From the IMG/VR virus record IMGVR_UViG_3300049479_000104, positions 1 through 32,365 of that record: a stretch of 32,365 nt of DNA; one strand, given 5' to 3'. The notes below the pieces were generated by a model, which was given only the letters and a program-made list of their open reading frames with translations, did not search any database and had not been told where the DNA came from. This DNA is from a virus. Positions 8,161-17,066 of this stretch are shown here, one piece after another. Within the stretch, counting starts at the first letter, position 1. Every line of letters begins with the position of its first letter. A program made the translations under genes and the position numbers.

Positions 8161-8858
8161 TGACGCCAGAAGAGTTCTACAGCCGCTTCCTACCCTACGC
8201 TCAAGAGGTTTCTGAGCGCACTGGCCTTGACCCTCGCTTGGTCTTGGCTCAGGCCGCGCTTGAAACCGGGTATGGCAAAAGCGCGCCCGCTATGAACTAC
8301 TTCGGCATCAAGTCGCATGGCCGTTCCGGCGGGCAGACTTTGCAAACTTCTGAGTTTGAAGGCGGCCAGATGGTCAGCCAGCCCGCGTCCTTTCGCGGCT
8401 ACGAAAGCCCAGAGCAGTCCTTTGAGGATTATGCCGACTTCCTTCTGAGCAACCCGCGTTACGGCGGCGTGCTGTCGGCTGTCGGGATTGAGGACCAGAT
8501 CGCCGAGATGGCGAAGTCTGGCTATGCGACCGATCCGCAGTATGGCGCGAAGCTGGCGAACATTGCCGGCAAGTTTGATCCGAACGCAGCGCCTATGTCG
8601 GGGCCGACCGTCTCGGCAATGGCCACTGGCAACGCAGGCGTTTCGATGTACGACGTGCCATTTCGGCCTGCCAAGATGGACGATCCGTTCGAGGACATGG
8701 GTGTGCTGTCTCGCTTGGCTGCCAGCCGTGGCATCGCACAGGACGCGGACGCCGCGCCGATTATGAACCTGTTTAATATTCTGACGCAGAAGAAAGACCC
8801 GCGCTTGGCCGAGGCCGCAAAGGCGCGTGGTGGTTTCTTCGGGCTTTTGGGGGGCTAA
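8160..8858 (+). CDS. Virion-associated FlgJ-like glucosaminidase
   Basis: 232 residues, ATG overlapping the upstream TAA. Residues about 5-140 match the glucosaminidase fold of FlgJ/GH73: LDPRLVLAQAALETGYGKSA holds the likely catalytic Glu35, followed by NYFGIKSHG, a strand pair, FRGYESPEQSFEDYADFLL and a Y-A-T-D-P-x-Y-x-x-K-L closing motif. It would cleave the glycan strand of peptidoglycan. The C-terminal 90 residues are unrelated and helical, probably for virion attachment. Position among internal-protein genes, away from the lysis cassette, suggests it acts during DNA entry, not host lysis. Confidence 0.88.
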   Translation: MTPEEFYSRFLPYAQEVSERTGLDPRLVLAQAALETGYGKSAPAMNYFGIKSHGRSGGQTLQTSEFEGGQMVSQPASFRGYESPEQSFEDYADFLLSNPRYGGVLSAVGIEDQIAEMAKSGYATDPQYGAKLANIAGKFDPNAAPMSGPTVSAMATGNAGVSMYDVPFRPAKMDDPFEDMGVLSRLAASRGIAQDADAAPIMNLFNILTQKKDPRLAEAAKARGGFFGLLGG

Positions 8859-9959
8859 ATGGCTATCACACGCGAAGACTTGATGCGCGCGGGTATCGGG
8901 ACGGGCGGCATGAACCCAAACGTCATTCAGGTGAATGAGATGCCTGTTGGCCGCTTGCAGCCGACCGCTCCCATGCCGATGCCAGCACAGGCCGCACCGC
9001 AGCGCCAAGGGTTGCTCGGCGGCTTCTTCGGGCCGCAGGGTCGTGACGCGCGTTCGCGCCTTGCCATTGGCCTTGAGGGCCTCACGATGAACCCCAATCA
9101 GGCGCTGATCGGGCAGTTGCAGCAAGGCATCGAAAGCCGCGAGGCCGCACGCCAGCGCAACGCAACCGCTGATTGGCTTCGGTCCCGCGGGCGTGATGAT
9201 CTGGCAGCGGCCCTTGAGGCTGGCGCTTCGCCGCAGGATGTCTTGGCAGAGGCGTTGCGCCCCGCGCCTACCGTTGATCCGCAGTCTGCGATTGCAAAAC
9301 TTGCAGCGGATCTTCGGAACGGCTTGATTACGCCCCAAGAATATCAGGTTGCTTTGGCAGGTTTGGCCCCATCTCAAACCAACGTATCGATCGGGCCTGA
9401 CGGTCAGGTTCAATTCACGCAAGGCCCCGGCGCAACCGTCAAACCCTTCACCGAAGGCCAGAGCAAAGACGTCGTTTACGCGACGCGCGCTCAGGGTGCG
9501 CTTGAGGTTCTTGAGCCTGTGGCGGGCGAGTTGACGAGCCTCGGCAGCCAAATTGCGGGATATGACCCGACGGGCATGATCCGCAGCCGCGTGCAGTCTC
9601 CCAACTATCAGGTTGCGCGACAGGCGGGCGATGAGTTTTTGCAGGCCATCCTTCGCAAGGACACAGGTGCGGCAATTACAAGCCAAGAACAGGCTCTTTA
9701 CGGCGTGACCTACCTTCCGCAGCCGGGCGATGGCCCGGAGGTTCTTGAGGCTAAACGCGCAGCTCGCCAGCGTGCCGTTGCGGCTATCAACGCGGGGATG
9801 TCCCCGGCACAGATGATCGCCGCAGAAACCGCACTTGGAACGCAAGAGGCCCCCGCGCAAGGCGGCCCGGTTCGCATTTCAAGTGATGCAGAATATGAGG
9901 CGCTGCCGTCTGGCACTCAGTTTATCGGGCCTGACAACAAACTGCGGAGGAAGCCCTAA
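8859..9959 (+). CDS. Internal virion/DNA ejection protein
   Basis: 366 residues starting directly after the previous stop. The N-terminal 60 residues are Pro/Gln/Met rich and probably disordered; a helical region follows (ARSRLAIGLEGL, ADWLRSRGRDDLAAALEAGA). The C-terminal half contains GDEFLQAILRKDTGAAIT, then QEQALYGVTYLPQPGDGPEV, a signature I associate with large podovirus ejection proteins, and ends in a short strand-rich tail (DAEYEALPSGTQFIGPD) common in phage internal proteins. Its stop overlaps the next ATG. No enzymatic motif seen. Confidence 0.7.
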   Translation: MAITREDLMRAGIGTGGMNPNVIQVNEMPVGRLQPTAPMPMPAQAAPQRQGLLGGFFGPQGRDARSRLAIGLEGLTMNPNQALIGQLQQGIESREAARQRNATADWLRSRGRDDLAAALEAGASPQDVLAEALRPAPTVDPQSAIAKLAADLRNGLITPQEYQVALAGLAPSQTNVSIGPDGQVQFTQGPGATVKPFTEGQSKDVVYATRAQGALEVLEPVAGELTSLGSQIAGYDPTGMIRSRVQSPNYQVARQAGDEFLQAILRKDTGAAITSQEQALYGVTYLPQPGDGPEVLEAKRAARQRAVAAINAGMSPAQMIAAETALGTQEAPAQGGPVRISSDAEYEALPSGTQFIGPDNKLRRKP

Positions 9960-12121
9960 TGGGTTGGATGGACGCGCCAGAAGTTAACGCCGGGGCCGCT
10001 TGGGAAAAGGCGCCTGTGCAAGAAGACGTGGTTATGACCACCAAAGACGGCGGGCGGGTTGTTCGCAGCCAATCTGGTAAGTTGTCTTTCGTGTCTCCCG
10101 CGTATTCGACATCTGACCCAGAGCAAGTTCGTCGCATTATGGAAGGTGAGGGTGGCGCTCAGGTTTCGCGCGGCGGGATGCAGGAAAGCATCATCGCACA
10201 AGCACCTGCCGCGGCACGCCTTACCAAGCTGGTTGAGGGAACGCCCTTCATCGGCTCCTACCTTGATGAGGCCATTGGTGCCGTCGCCGGACCAGAAGCA
10301 ACACAGGGCGTCCGCGCTCTTTCGTCGGCGATGGAAGAAGTGCGCCCGGGTCAGTCGCTGGCTCTGAACCTTGGCGGCGCTGGGATCGGCACGGCGGCAA
10401 CCATCGCCGCAACTCCGGCACGCATTGCGGCTGCGCTGGTCCCGTCAACATCGGCAAGAATGTTGCCAAGCGTTGGGCGTGCAGCGGCGACAACCGGGCT
10501 TCTCGGCGCTGTTGAGGGCGGGATTTATGGTGCTGGCCTTGGAGAAGGCGCTGGCCGTGCAGAGACTGCCGGAACAGGCGCTCTGTTTGGTGGCCTTCTG
10601 GGTGGCGCTCTCGGTGGCGCTGCGCCTCTGGTGGCCGCAGGCGCAGAGAATGTTGCTGGCCTTTTCCGGCGCAGCGATGTGGCAAAGATTGCATCCGACC
10701 TTGGCATCTCCCGCGAAGCCGCAACGGTCATCAAAAACACTTTTGACCAAGGCGGAGACATTGCCGCCGCGCGGGCTGCAATTCAACGCGCTGGGTCTGA
10801 GGGAATGCTTGCGGATGCTGGCTTTGCGGCTCAGGCGCTGCTTGACGCATCAGCGGCAACGGGTGGCCGTGCCGGGCAGATTGCTCGTGAGGCCGTCGAA
10901 GGGCGCATGACCAGAACGGGTGAGGCTTTGGACAAGACCCTTGATACCGTTCTTGGGACCGCACCTCTCGGCCCGCGCACTGCCGTTGACGCCATTGCAG
11001 AGCGCACTGCGCCTGCGCGCGAGTTGGCGTACACGACGGCTTACCAGACCCCGATTAACTACGCTGCACCGCAGGGCATGAAGATCGAGGAAGTGCTTGG
11101 CCGCGTTGCGCCTGATGACCTGATTGCAGGCATCGTTGAGGCCAACAAGGAAATGCGCTCGCGCGGCATGGTCAATCAGCAAATCATGGCGGTTCTTGAC
11201 GCAAGCGGAAATGTGGAATTCTTGCGCGAGATGCCAAACGTCCAGCAATTGGACGAGATCAAGAAGGCCCTGCAAAAAATTGCCTATGACAACACCGACG
11301 ACTTTGGGCGTTTGACGGGAACCGGCCAGCGTTACGCGCGCTTGGCTGGTGAGTTGCGCGATGCTGTCGCTGATGCCGTGCCGGATTATCGCACAGCAGT
11401 CTCAATCGGTGGCGACAAGCTGGCCGAGGAGCGGGCGTTTATGCTTGGCCGCGATCTTCTTTCCACCAGAACGGAAATCGAAGACATCGGCTTTGAACTT
11501 GGCAAAAAGCCGTCAGCGGCGCAGGTTGAAGCGGCAAAGTCTGGGTTGCGGTCTTACATCGCAAAGGTTCTTGGCGATGTTCGTGCCGTTCCTTCGGACA
11601 TGAACCTTGACGCCCGCCAAGTGGTCAAGGCTGTCACCGACATGAGCAGCGACAACTCTCGTGCCAAAATCCGCGCGCTGATGGGTGCTGAAGCCGACGC
11701 TCTCTTGAAGCAGGTTGATGAGGCCGCGCAAAGCGCAGTGGTTCGGACTGCATTGGCGACCAACTCTAAGACGGCCATTCGGGGCAGCATCAAAGAAACC
11801 GTTAATGAGCTGACGACGCCCGGCGTTCTGGGCCAAGCAATGGCTGGCGATCCTATCAACACGTCAAAGGCCATTATCCAAGCCGTCACTGGTCAAACCG
11901 AAGAATTCACTGCACAACAACGGCAGCGCATTTTTGAGGATATTGCGAGAGCATTGACAGAAAAGAAGGGCAAGACGGCTTTGTCTGCGCTAAACTACCT
12001 TGAGCAGGCAATGCGCGGCCAACCGCTCACTGCGGCGCAGAACGAATTCCTTGCGCGCCAAATCGCAGGGACGACTATGATTGCTGGTATTCCAGCGGCG
12101 CAAGAGGTGACAGGCCGATGA
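9959..12121 (+). CDS. Large internal virion protein with glycine-zipper membrane region
   Basis: 720 residues; ATG overlaps the preceding TAA. The N-terminus repeats the D-P-E-Q-V-x-x-I-M element of ejection proteins. Residues about 120-235 are hydrophobic with dense Gly/Ala spacing (AGIGTAATIAATPARIAAAL, GGLLGGALGGAAPLVAAG), the pattern of a glycine zipper that can insert in membranes. The remainder is long alpha-helical sequence. By analogy to T7 gp16 and P22 gp16/gp20 it may form part of a trans-envelope DNA conduit. No lytic transglycosylase motif is visible; that activity may be supplied by the glucosaminidase two genes upstream. Confidence 0.7.
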   Translation: MGWMDAPEVNAGAAWEKAPVQEDVVMTTKDGGRVVRSQSGKLSFVSPAYSTSDPEQVRRIMEGEGGAQVSRGGMQESIIAQAPAAARLTKLVEGTPFIGSYLDEAIGAVAGPEATQGVRALSSAMEEVRPGQSLALNLGGAGIGTAATIAATPARIAAALVPSTSARMLPSVGRAAATTGLLGAVEGGIYGAGLGEGAGRAETAGTGALFGGLLGGALGGAAPLVAAGAENVAGLFRRSDVAKIASDLGISREAATVIKNTFDQGGDIAAARAAIQRAGSEGMLADAGFAAQALLDASAATGGRAGQIAREAVEGRMTRTGEALDKTLDTVLGTAPLGPRTAVDAIAERTAPARELAYTTAYQTPINYAAPQGMKIEEVLGRVAPDDLIAGIVEANKEMRSRGMVNQQIMAVLDASGNVEFLREMPNVQQLDEIKKALQKIAYDNTDDFGRLTGTGQRYARLAGELRDAVADAVPDYRTAVSIGGDKLAEERAFMLGRDLLSTRTEIEDIGFELGKKPSAAQVEAAKSGLRSYIAKVLGDVRAVPSDMNLDARQVVKAVTDMSSDNSRAKIRALMGAEADALLKQVDEAAQSAVVRTALATNSKTAIRGSIKETVNELTTPGVLGQAMAGDPINTSKAIIQAVTGQTEEFTAQQRQRIFEDIARALTEKKGKTALSALNYLEQAMRGQPLTAAQNEFLARQIAGTTMIAGIPAAQEVTGR

Positions 12122-14217
12122 CCCCGAAACAGCTATCCGAAGACGAAATCCAGAACACCGTGACCAGCGCGGTGCGCGAGGCTGTGGACTTCGTGGAAAC
12201 CGAAGTCTCGCCCGACCGCATCAAGGCGCAGAAGTATTTTGACGGCAAGTCTGTGGTGGACTTCGAGGAAGGCCGCTCACGGGTCGTGGCAACCAAGGTG
12301 CGCGACACGATCCGGGCCATCAAGCCCGCCCTGATGCGCGTGTTCCTGCAATCCGACAAGCCTGTGGAGTTCATCCCGAACACACCGCAGGCCGTCATGG
12401 GTGCCGATCAGGCGACCAAATACGCGAAGTATGTCTTCGAGCGCAACAACGGCTTCCGCATCCTGTCTGACGTTTTCCATGACGCCCTCATCAAAAAGGT
12501 CGGCGTGGCCAAGGTCTACTACGACGAGGTGCAGCACGTTGAGATTGACGAATACAGCGACCTGACGCCTGAGCAGCTTGCCTTCATCGAAAACGACCCG
12601 GAAAGCGAAGTCCTCTCGCAAGAGGAGACGATCATTGCCGAGGCCGTGATTGACGAGATGGGCATTGAAATCCAGCCGCGCATGGCCAGCTATAATCTGC
12701 GCGTTGCCCGCACGTCCACCAAGGGCCAAATCAAAATCCAGAGCGTGGCCCCCGAGGACTTCTTCGTGGACCGCATGGCCGTCAGCATTGACGACTGCTA
12801 CGTCTGCGGCCACACCAGCGAGGCCCGCGTCGGCGATCTGGTGGCGATGGGCTTTGACTTCGAGACTGTCTACAACCTCGGCGGCGCTGCCGATGGCACG
12901 GTTGACGACGAGGAAGAACTGGCCCGCCGTGGCTGGGACGATACCGACGACGACGAAAACGCAGCCGACCCGTCGATGCGGAAGGTGCAGTTCACCGAAG
13001 CCTACATGAAGATGGACATCGAAGGCACGGGCGTGCCGCGTCTTTACAAGTTCATCTGCGCGGGCAACGACTACGAAATCTTGGACTACGAACTGTGCGA
13101 TTACATCCCGTTCGCAATCTTTGAGGTCGATCCTGAGCCGCACACCTTCTTTGGCCGCTCGTTGGCTGAGATCGTGACCGAAGATCAGGACGCGGCAACG
13201 TCGCTCCTGCGCGGCCTTCTGGACGGGCTGGCGATGGCCAACAATCCGCGCGTGATGGCCGTTCAAAACCTTGTGAACATGGACGACCTTCTCAACAACG
13301 AGATCGGCGGTGTGGTTCGCGTTAAGGACATCAACGCTCTGCGCGAGTTCTCCATCGGCAACGCGTCCACGGCGGCCCTGCCCGCCTTGCAGTTCTACGA
13401 CGAGGCCATCCGGGCCAAGACAGGCGTGACAGGCGCGGCTATGGGCATGGATGCCGACGCCTTGCAGTCGCAGACCGCCGCTGGCGTCAATGCCGCCGTG
13501 CAGGCCGCGTCTGCGGTGTCTGAACTGATCGCCCGCAACTTGGCCGAAGGCGGGATGCGGCAGATGTTCCGGCTGATCGCCCAGATCGCCCGCGCCAACC
13601 CGAACCCGAACGAGATGATGCGTCTGGACGGCCAGTTTGTCCCGGTCGATCCGCGCTCGTGGACCAATGACCTTGATTTGGTCACCAACGTCGGCTTGGG
13701 CAACAACCGCCGCGAGGATCGGATCGCGGCCCTGCAAATGACCATGCAGACGCAGATGCAAATCTGGCAAGCCTACGGGCCGACCAACGGCATCGTGAGC
13801 ATGACGGGCATCCGCAACACGCTGGCGGACATTTTGGGCATGGCGGGCATTCATAACTCTGACCGCTACTACAACCCGATGAACCCGCAGATCGAACAGC
13901 AGTTGATGGCAATGGCGGCGCAGGCTGCACAGGGTCAGCAGCAACAGCAGCCGTCCGATCCGAATGCAGCCTTCTTGCAGGCCGAACAGATGAAGATGTC
14001 GGCCCGCGTGCAGGCGGACATGGCCAAGACGCAGCTTGACGCCGAGAAGATGCGGATGGATGATGACCTAGAGCGGGATCGCATGGCTCAAGACCTTGCG
14101 ATTAAGGCCGCAGAACTCCTCGCAAAAACTGGCGTCCAGCTTGATCTGAACGCCATTAAGCGCGAGCAACAGATGCCGAGGATGCCATTTGTCCCTAATC
14201 AAACAGCGGGCTTCTGA
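12118..14217 (+). CDS. Portal protein (P22/SU10-like)
   Basis: 699 residues, ATG overlapping the upstream TGA. The N-terminus carries LSEDEIQNTVTSAVREAVDF, a Y-F-D-G-K element, EEGRSRVVATKVRDTIRA and SDKPVEFIPNTPQA; the middle has SVAPEDFFVDRMA, FGRSLAEIVTEDQDAATSLL and a RTKTGVTGAAMG-like loop (AKTGVTGAAMG). These are typical of large podovirus portal proteins that form the dodecameric DNA channel. The C-terminal about 120 residues form a Gln/Met/Asp-rich helical barrel-like tail. Length of about 700 fits the P22-like class. It precedes the scaffold and capsid genes as expected. Confidence 0.92.
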   Translation: MTPKQLSEDEIQNTVTSAVREAVDFVETEVSPDRIKAQKYFDGKSVVDFEEGRSRVVATKVRDTIRAIKPALMRVFLQSDKPVEFIPNTPQAVMGADQATKYAKYVFERNNGFRILSDVFHDALIKKVGVAKVYYDEVQHVEIDEYSDLTPEQLAFIENDPESEVLSQEETIIAEAVIDEMGIEIQPRMASYNLRVARTSTKGQIKIQSVAPEDFFVDRMAVSIDDCYVCGHTSEARVGDLVAMGFDFETVYNLGGAADGTVDDEEELARRGWDDTDDDENAADPSMRKVQFTEAYMKMDIEGTGVPRLYKFICAGNDYEILDYELCDYIPFAIFEVDPEPHTFFGRSLAEIVTEDQDAATSLLRGLLDGLAMANNPRVMAVQNLVNMDDLLNNEIGGVVRVKDINALREFSIGNASTAALPALQFYDEAIRAKTGVTGAAMGMDADALQSQTAAGVNAAVQAASAVSELIARNLAEGGMRQMFRLIAQIARANPNPNEMMRLDGQFVPVDPRSWTNDLDLVTNVGLGNNRREDRIAALQMTMQTQMQIWQAYGPTNGIVSMTGIRNTLADILGMAGIHNSDRYYNPMNPQIEQQLMAMAAQAAQGQQQQQPSDPNAAFLQAEQMKMSARVQADMAKTQLDAEKMRMDDDLERDRMAQDLAIKAAELLAKTGVQLDLNAIKREQQMPRMPFVPNQTAGF

Positions 14218-14437
14218 AGCCAAGACCCTCCTCGCCGATCACGTTTTCCAAGCCGTGATCGGCGAAATCCGCGATGACGCGGTGGGGGTGTTTTTAAATG
14301 CAGCCTGTGATATAAACAGGGTTGCGGCGGCACATGAAAGTGTGCGCGCCGTTCAACTCATACTCGACGCCCTCCAAGCGCGACTAGACGCCGAGGCCGT
14401 TGAGATAAAACAGGATCGGGACCGTGCAAACGACTGA
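14189..14437 (+). CDS. Small helical protein between portal and scaffold
   Basis: 82 residues from TTG 14189, with GAGG seven nt upstream; it overlaps the portal end by 29 nt and the scaffold start by 14 nt. The protein is helical: ASEAKTLLADHVFQAVIGEI, then an Ala/Val/Asp helix and a charged C-terminus. Small genes of this size and type are often found in this place in podoviruses of this group, where they are unnamed. Coding is supported by the Shine-Dalgarno, the tight packing and an otherwise 200-nt hole in the operon. Function unknown. Confidence 0.7.
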   Translation: MSLIKQRASEAKTLLADHVFQAVIGEIRDDAVGVFLNAACDINRVAAAHESVRAVQLILDALQARLDAEAVEIKQDRDRAND

Positions 14438-15389
14438 TACACTCGAAGCGGCTGTTGATAGCCTGCTTGCTCCTATGAACGACGAAACCCAAGCCCAGCC
14501 CGAAACGGCGGCAGAGGAAGAAGTCGAGGACGAAACTGAAGCGGATTATGAAGGCCAAGAGGCCGATGCCGCAGAGAATTCCGAGGACGACGGCGAAGAG
14601 CCTGAAGCCGAGGATGACGAGGATGAGGAAAGCGAAGAAACCGACGCTCAAGAGACGCCAACGACGTTTTCTGTCAAAGTAGATGGCAAGGAAACGCAGG
14701 TCACCCTCGATGAGCTAAAGCGGTCCTATTCGGGAAATGCCTACATCCAGAAGGGAATGCAGGAGGCCGCTGCCATCCGCAAGGAAGCAGAGGGCCTTTA
14801 CCAAACCCTTCAAAACGAACGACAGCAGTTCCTTGCGACGTTGGAGAATGTCCAACAGCAGGGGATCATGAAGGCCCCGCAGGCTCCCGATATTCGAATG
14901 CTGGACAGTGATCCCATCGGATACATGCAGGAGAAGGCGAAATACGAAATCAAAGCGCAAGAGTTTCAGGCGCAGCAACGGCAACTTTACGAGCAGGCAC
15001 AGCGCCAAACGGCGCTTCAGGAGCAGGCTCGTCAAGTGGAACTGCAAGAGCAGGCCCGCCGGTTGACTGAGGCCATCCCTGAGTTTGCCAACCCTGAGAA
15101 GGCGGCAGCACTCAAGGCGAACCTCGTGGGTTTTGCTTCGAAATACGGGCTTTCGGCTGAAGAAGTGGCAAGCACAGTCGATGCTCGCCTCGTGCAAGTC
15201 TTGTATGACGCTTATCGCTATAATCAGCTTTCAGCGGTAAAGGGACAGGCTAAAAAGCCCGAACCCCCGCGCAACGTGAAGCCGGTGCCGCGTAAGCCTG
15301 CACCTGAGAAGATCGTTCGTGATCGACAGATGAAGGCCGCAAAGAGATCGGGGAAGCCAGAGGCTTTCATTGATCTTCTTTTCCGTTAA
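14424..15389 (+). CDS. Scaffolding protein
   Basis: 321 residues from GTG 14424. The N-terminal 80 residues are extremely acidic (ETAAEEEVEDETEADYEGQE and several more Glu/Asp runs); then TFSVKVDGKETQVTLDELKR and a YSGNAYIQKGMQEAA element, followed by long Gln/Glu coiled coils (about residues 115-230) and a basic Lys/Pro/Arg C-terminus (about 275-321). Acidic head, coiled-coil core and basic capsid-binding tail directly upstream of the major capsid gene define a scaffold that guides procapsid assembly. No protease motif is seen. Confidence 0.88.
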   Translation: MQTTDTLEAAVDSLLAPMNDETQAQPETAAEEEVEDETEADYEGQEADAAENSEDDGEEPEAEDDEDEESEETDAQETPTTFSVKVDGKETQVTLDELKRSYSGNAYIQKGMQEAAAIRKEAEGLYQTLQNERQQFLATLENVQQQGIMKAPQAPDIRMLDSDPIGYMQEKAKYEIKAQEFQAQQRQLYEQAQRQTALQEQARQVELQEQARRLTEAIPEFANPEKAAALKANLVGFASKYGLSAEEVASTVDARLVQVLYDAYRYNQLSAVKGQAKKPEPPRNVKPVPRKPAPEKIVRDRQMKAAKRSGKPEAFIDLLFR

Positions 15390-15409
15390 ACCCCTGAAAG
15401 GACGACATC

Positions 15410-16372
15410 ATGGCACAGCCAACCAATACCTTCGATTCGTATGATGCCCGTGGCATCCGCGAAGACCTGTCCGACGTGATCTACAATATCTCGCCGGAAG
15501 AAACTCCCTTCTACACCGCTTGCGCTAAGGCAAAAGCGTCCAACACGCTGCACGAGTGGCAGACCGACGCTCTGCGTTCGTCGGCTGACAACGCGCACAT
15601 CGAAGGCGACGACACCATTGCCGAAGCCCGTTCGGCAACGACCCGCCTGAACAACCGCACCCAAATCTTCAAGAACTCGGTCGTCATCCCCGGCACCGAT
15701 GAGGGCCTGAACAAAGCCGGTCGCGCCCGCGAAATGGCCTATCAGGTTCTGAAGATCGCCAAAGAGCAAAAGCTGGACATCGAAAAGGCTCTGTTCGCCA
15801 ACCAAGCAAAAGTCGCCGGTTCTTCGTCGGCTGCTCGTCGCTTGGCTGGTGCGCCCGCGTGGCTGTTCACCAACACCGTGTTCCAGACCGGCGGCACCCC
15901 TTCGGGCGCTGATCCGACCGGCGATGGCACCGATGCGCGTACCGATGACGGCACCCCGACCGCATTCTCGCAGGCGAAATTCGACAGCGTGATGCAGCAG
16001 ATTTGGGTTTCTGGCGGCAAGCCGGACTCGGTCTACCTGTCGGCGTTCCAGATGAACGTGGCTCTGGGCTTCACTGGTAACAACAACCAGCGTTCGAACA
16101 TCACGGCTGAAGCTGAGAAGGTCATCAAGCACATGGCCGTCTATGTCACGCCGTGGGGCACTGTCGAATTCAAGCCGACCCGCGAAAACCGTGGCCGGGA
16201 TGTGTTCGTCATGCAGGACGACATGTGGGCCGTTGGCGTTCTGCGCGCCACCAAGAACGAAGAACTGGCCAAGACCGGCGACAACGAGAAGCGTCAGGTT
16301 GTCACCGAACTGACCCTGGTCTGCCGCAACGAGAAGGCCTCGGGCGGTATCTTCGACAACACCACCTCGTAA
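15410..16372 (+). CDS. Major capsid protein (SU10-like, HK97 fold)
   Basis: 320 residues, preceded by GAAAGGA. N-terminus TFDSYDARGIREDLSDVIYN with IYNISPEETPFYTACAK, followed by LHEWQTDALRS, a RLNNRTQIFKNSVVIPGT element, KLDIEKALFANQAKVAG and, near the end, MQDDMWAVGVLR. This is the SU10 major-capsid family (formerly DUF5309). It assembles into the icosahedral or prolate shell. It is followed immediately by a strong stem-loop, as expected for a very highly expressed late gene. Codon choice is more uniform (GCC/CTG/AAG) than in neighbours, consistent with high expression. Confidence 0.94.
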   Translation: MAQPTNTFDSYDARGIREDLSDVIYNISPEETPFYTACAKAKASNTLHEWQTDALRSSADNAHIEGDDTIAEARSATTRLNNRTQIFKNSVVIPGTDEGLNKAGRAREMAYQVLKIAKEQKLDIEKALFANQAKVAGSSSAARRLAGAPAWLFTNTVFQTGGTPSGADPTGDGTDARTDDGTPTAFSQAKFDSVMQQIWVSGGKPDSVYLSAFQMNVALGFTGNNNQRSNITAEAEKVIKHMAVYVTPWGTVEFKPTRENRGRDVFVMQDDMWAVGVLRATKNEELAKTGDNEKRQVVTELTLVCRNEKASGGIFDNTTS

Positions 16373-16381
16373 TGAGAAAAG

Positions 16382-16409
16382 AGGGGCGGGCTTCGGCTCG
16401 CCCCTTCTT
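16382..16409 (+). terminator. Stem-loop terminator after the capsid gene
   Basis: A 10-bp stem (AGGGGCGGGC with GCTCGCCCCT, one G-T pair) closed by a TTCG tetraloop and followed by TCTTCC. The very stable stem starts 10 nt after the capsid stop. The T-tract is short, so it may only partly terminate and also protect the capsid mRNA 3' end. Confidence 0.75.
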
Positions 16410-16413
16410 CCAA

Positions 16414-16722
16414 ATGGCGGAATATCGCGTAACATGTGAGGGAATATTCCGGGGAGGCATCCGCTATCGTCGCGGGCAAATCCTACGGATGCCGCCGGAA
16501 GTGGCGGAAGTAATGCGTTTGGCTTACCCTAATCTGACCTTTGAGGACGCCCATGTCGAAAATCGCGGAGAAGATGTTCGAGGAGGACGGGAAGATAATC
16601 GTGCAGCAGAAGCACGACTTCACGCCGGTTCTGGAACGAGCGAAAGCCCTAAAAAGCGCCGGGGCGGACAGCTTCGGGGAAAGCAAGCTGGTCGGCTTGG
16701 TCCCGCTGAAAGTCTGGGCTGA
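16414..16722 (+). CDS. Small protein after capsid, overlapping the next gene
   Basis: 102 residues from ATG 16414, just past the capsid stem-loop. The first 46 residues (MAEYRVTCEGIFRGGIRYRR, then GQILRMPPEVAEVMRLAYPN) look like a genuine small strand-rich phage protein. The rest is Arg/Gly/Glu rich and overlaps the start of the next gene by 170 nt in another frame, so its composition may be constrained by that gene. Either the two genes truly overlap, or the original stop was lost by a frameshift near 16550. Start site choice has no strong Shine-Dalgarno because the hairpin lies directly upstream. Confidence 0.5.
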   Translation: MAEYRVTCEGIFRGGIRYRRGQILRMPPEVAEVMRLAYPNLTFEDAHVENRGEDVRGGREDNRAAEARLHAGSGTSESPKKRRGGQLRGKQAGRLGPAESLG

Positions 16723-16840
16723 GTGGGCAAAGAAGTGGGGCGTCAATCCCAACGACACGGCGGCTATGCGTGAAGTTGTGGCCCGTGAGATGAATAACAG
16801 CGACAACGCACATTTGCGCGTCTGGGAAGGGCGGTATTGA
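16553..16840 (+). CDS. Conserved small phage protein of the capsid region
   Basis: 95 residues from ATG 16553, with GAGGAC upstream. Contains ERAKALKSAGADSFGESKLV, GLVPLKVWAEWAKKWGV and a C-terminal NNSDNAHLRVWEGRY. This arrangement is shared by a family of small phage proteins encoded after the capsid gene in alphaproteobacterial podoviruses and siphoviruses (from memory, no name known). Predicted mixed helix; possibly a head-completion or virion protein. It is followed after one base by the membrane protein gene of the lysis cassette. Confidence 0.75.
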   Translation: MSKIAEKMFEEDGKIIVQQKHDFTPVLERAKALKSAGADSFGESKLVGLVPLKVWAEWAKKWGVNPNDTAAMREVVAREMNNSDNAHLRVWEGRY

Positions 16841-16841
16841 G

Positions 16842-17066
16842 ATGGACGTCTTGGAAGCAGTCATGAGGTGGATCGTCGCGCCGGTGGCCGGTTTTGTGTT
16901 CCTCCAATATCGAGTGCAACAATCGCACTCGACTGACATAGCAGTGTTAAAAGCGCAGGCTATAGCCAACAAAGAGGCACATGATCGAGAGTTCAAAAAC
17001 CTGCAAGATAACTTCAAAGCTGTATTTTCCAAGCTGGACGACATCGAGAGGGCTTTGAGAAAATGA
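16842..17066 (+). CDS. Membrane/coiled-coil protein, XhlA- or holin-accessory-like
   Basis: 74 residues. One N-terminal hydrophobic segment (about residues 5-21, MRWIVAPVAGFVFLQYR) followed by a coiled coil (STDIAVLKAQAIANKEAHDR to the end). The stop overlaps the endolysin ATG. A single membrane helix plus coiled coil directly before an endolysin resembles XhlA-type holin-associated proteins. It could also be an inner-membrane spanin-like protein, but a better spanin pair lies downstream. Lysis role inferred from position and topology. Confidence 0.65.
   Translation: MDVLEAVMRWIVAPVAGFVFLQYRVQQSHSTDIAVLKAQAIANKEAHDREFKNLQDNFKAVFSKLDDIERALRK

Noticed and set aside
8190-9860. 556-codon minus-strand open frame
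   Set aside because: Lies antisense to two convincing plus-strand genes, has a His/Arg/Cys-rich composition typical of reverse-complement GC-rich coding DNA, and has no recognisable domain or ribosome site.
12277-13944. 555-codon minus-strand open frame antisense to the portal gene
   Set aside because: The His/Val/Asp/Arg-rich product is the usual shadow of a GC-rich gene; the portal protein is unambiguous on the plus strand.
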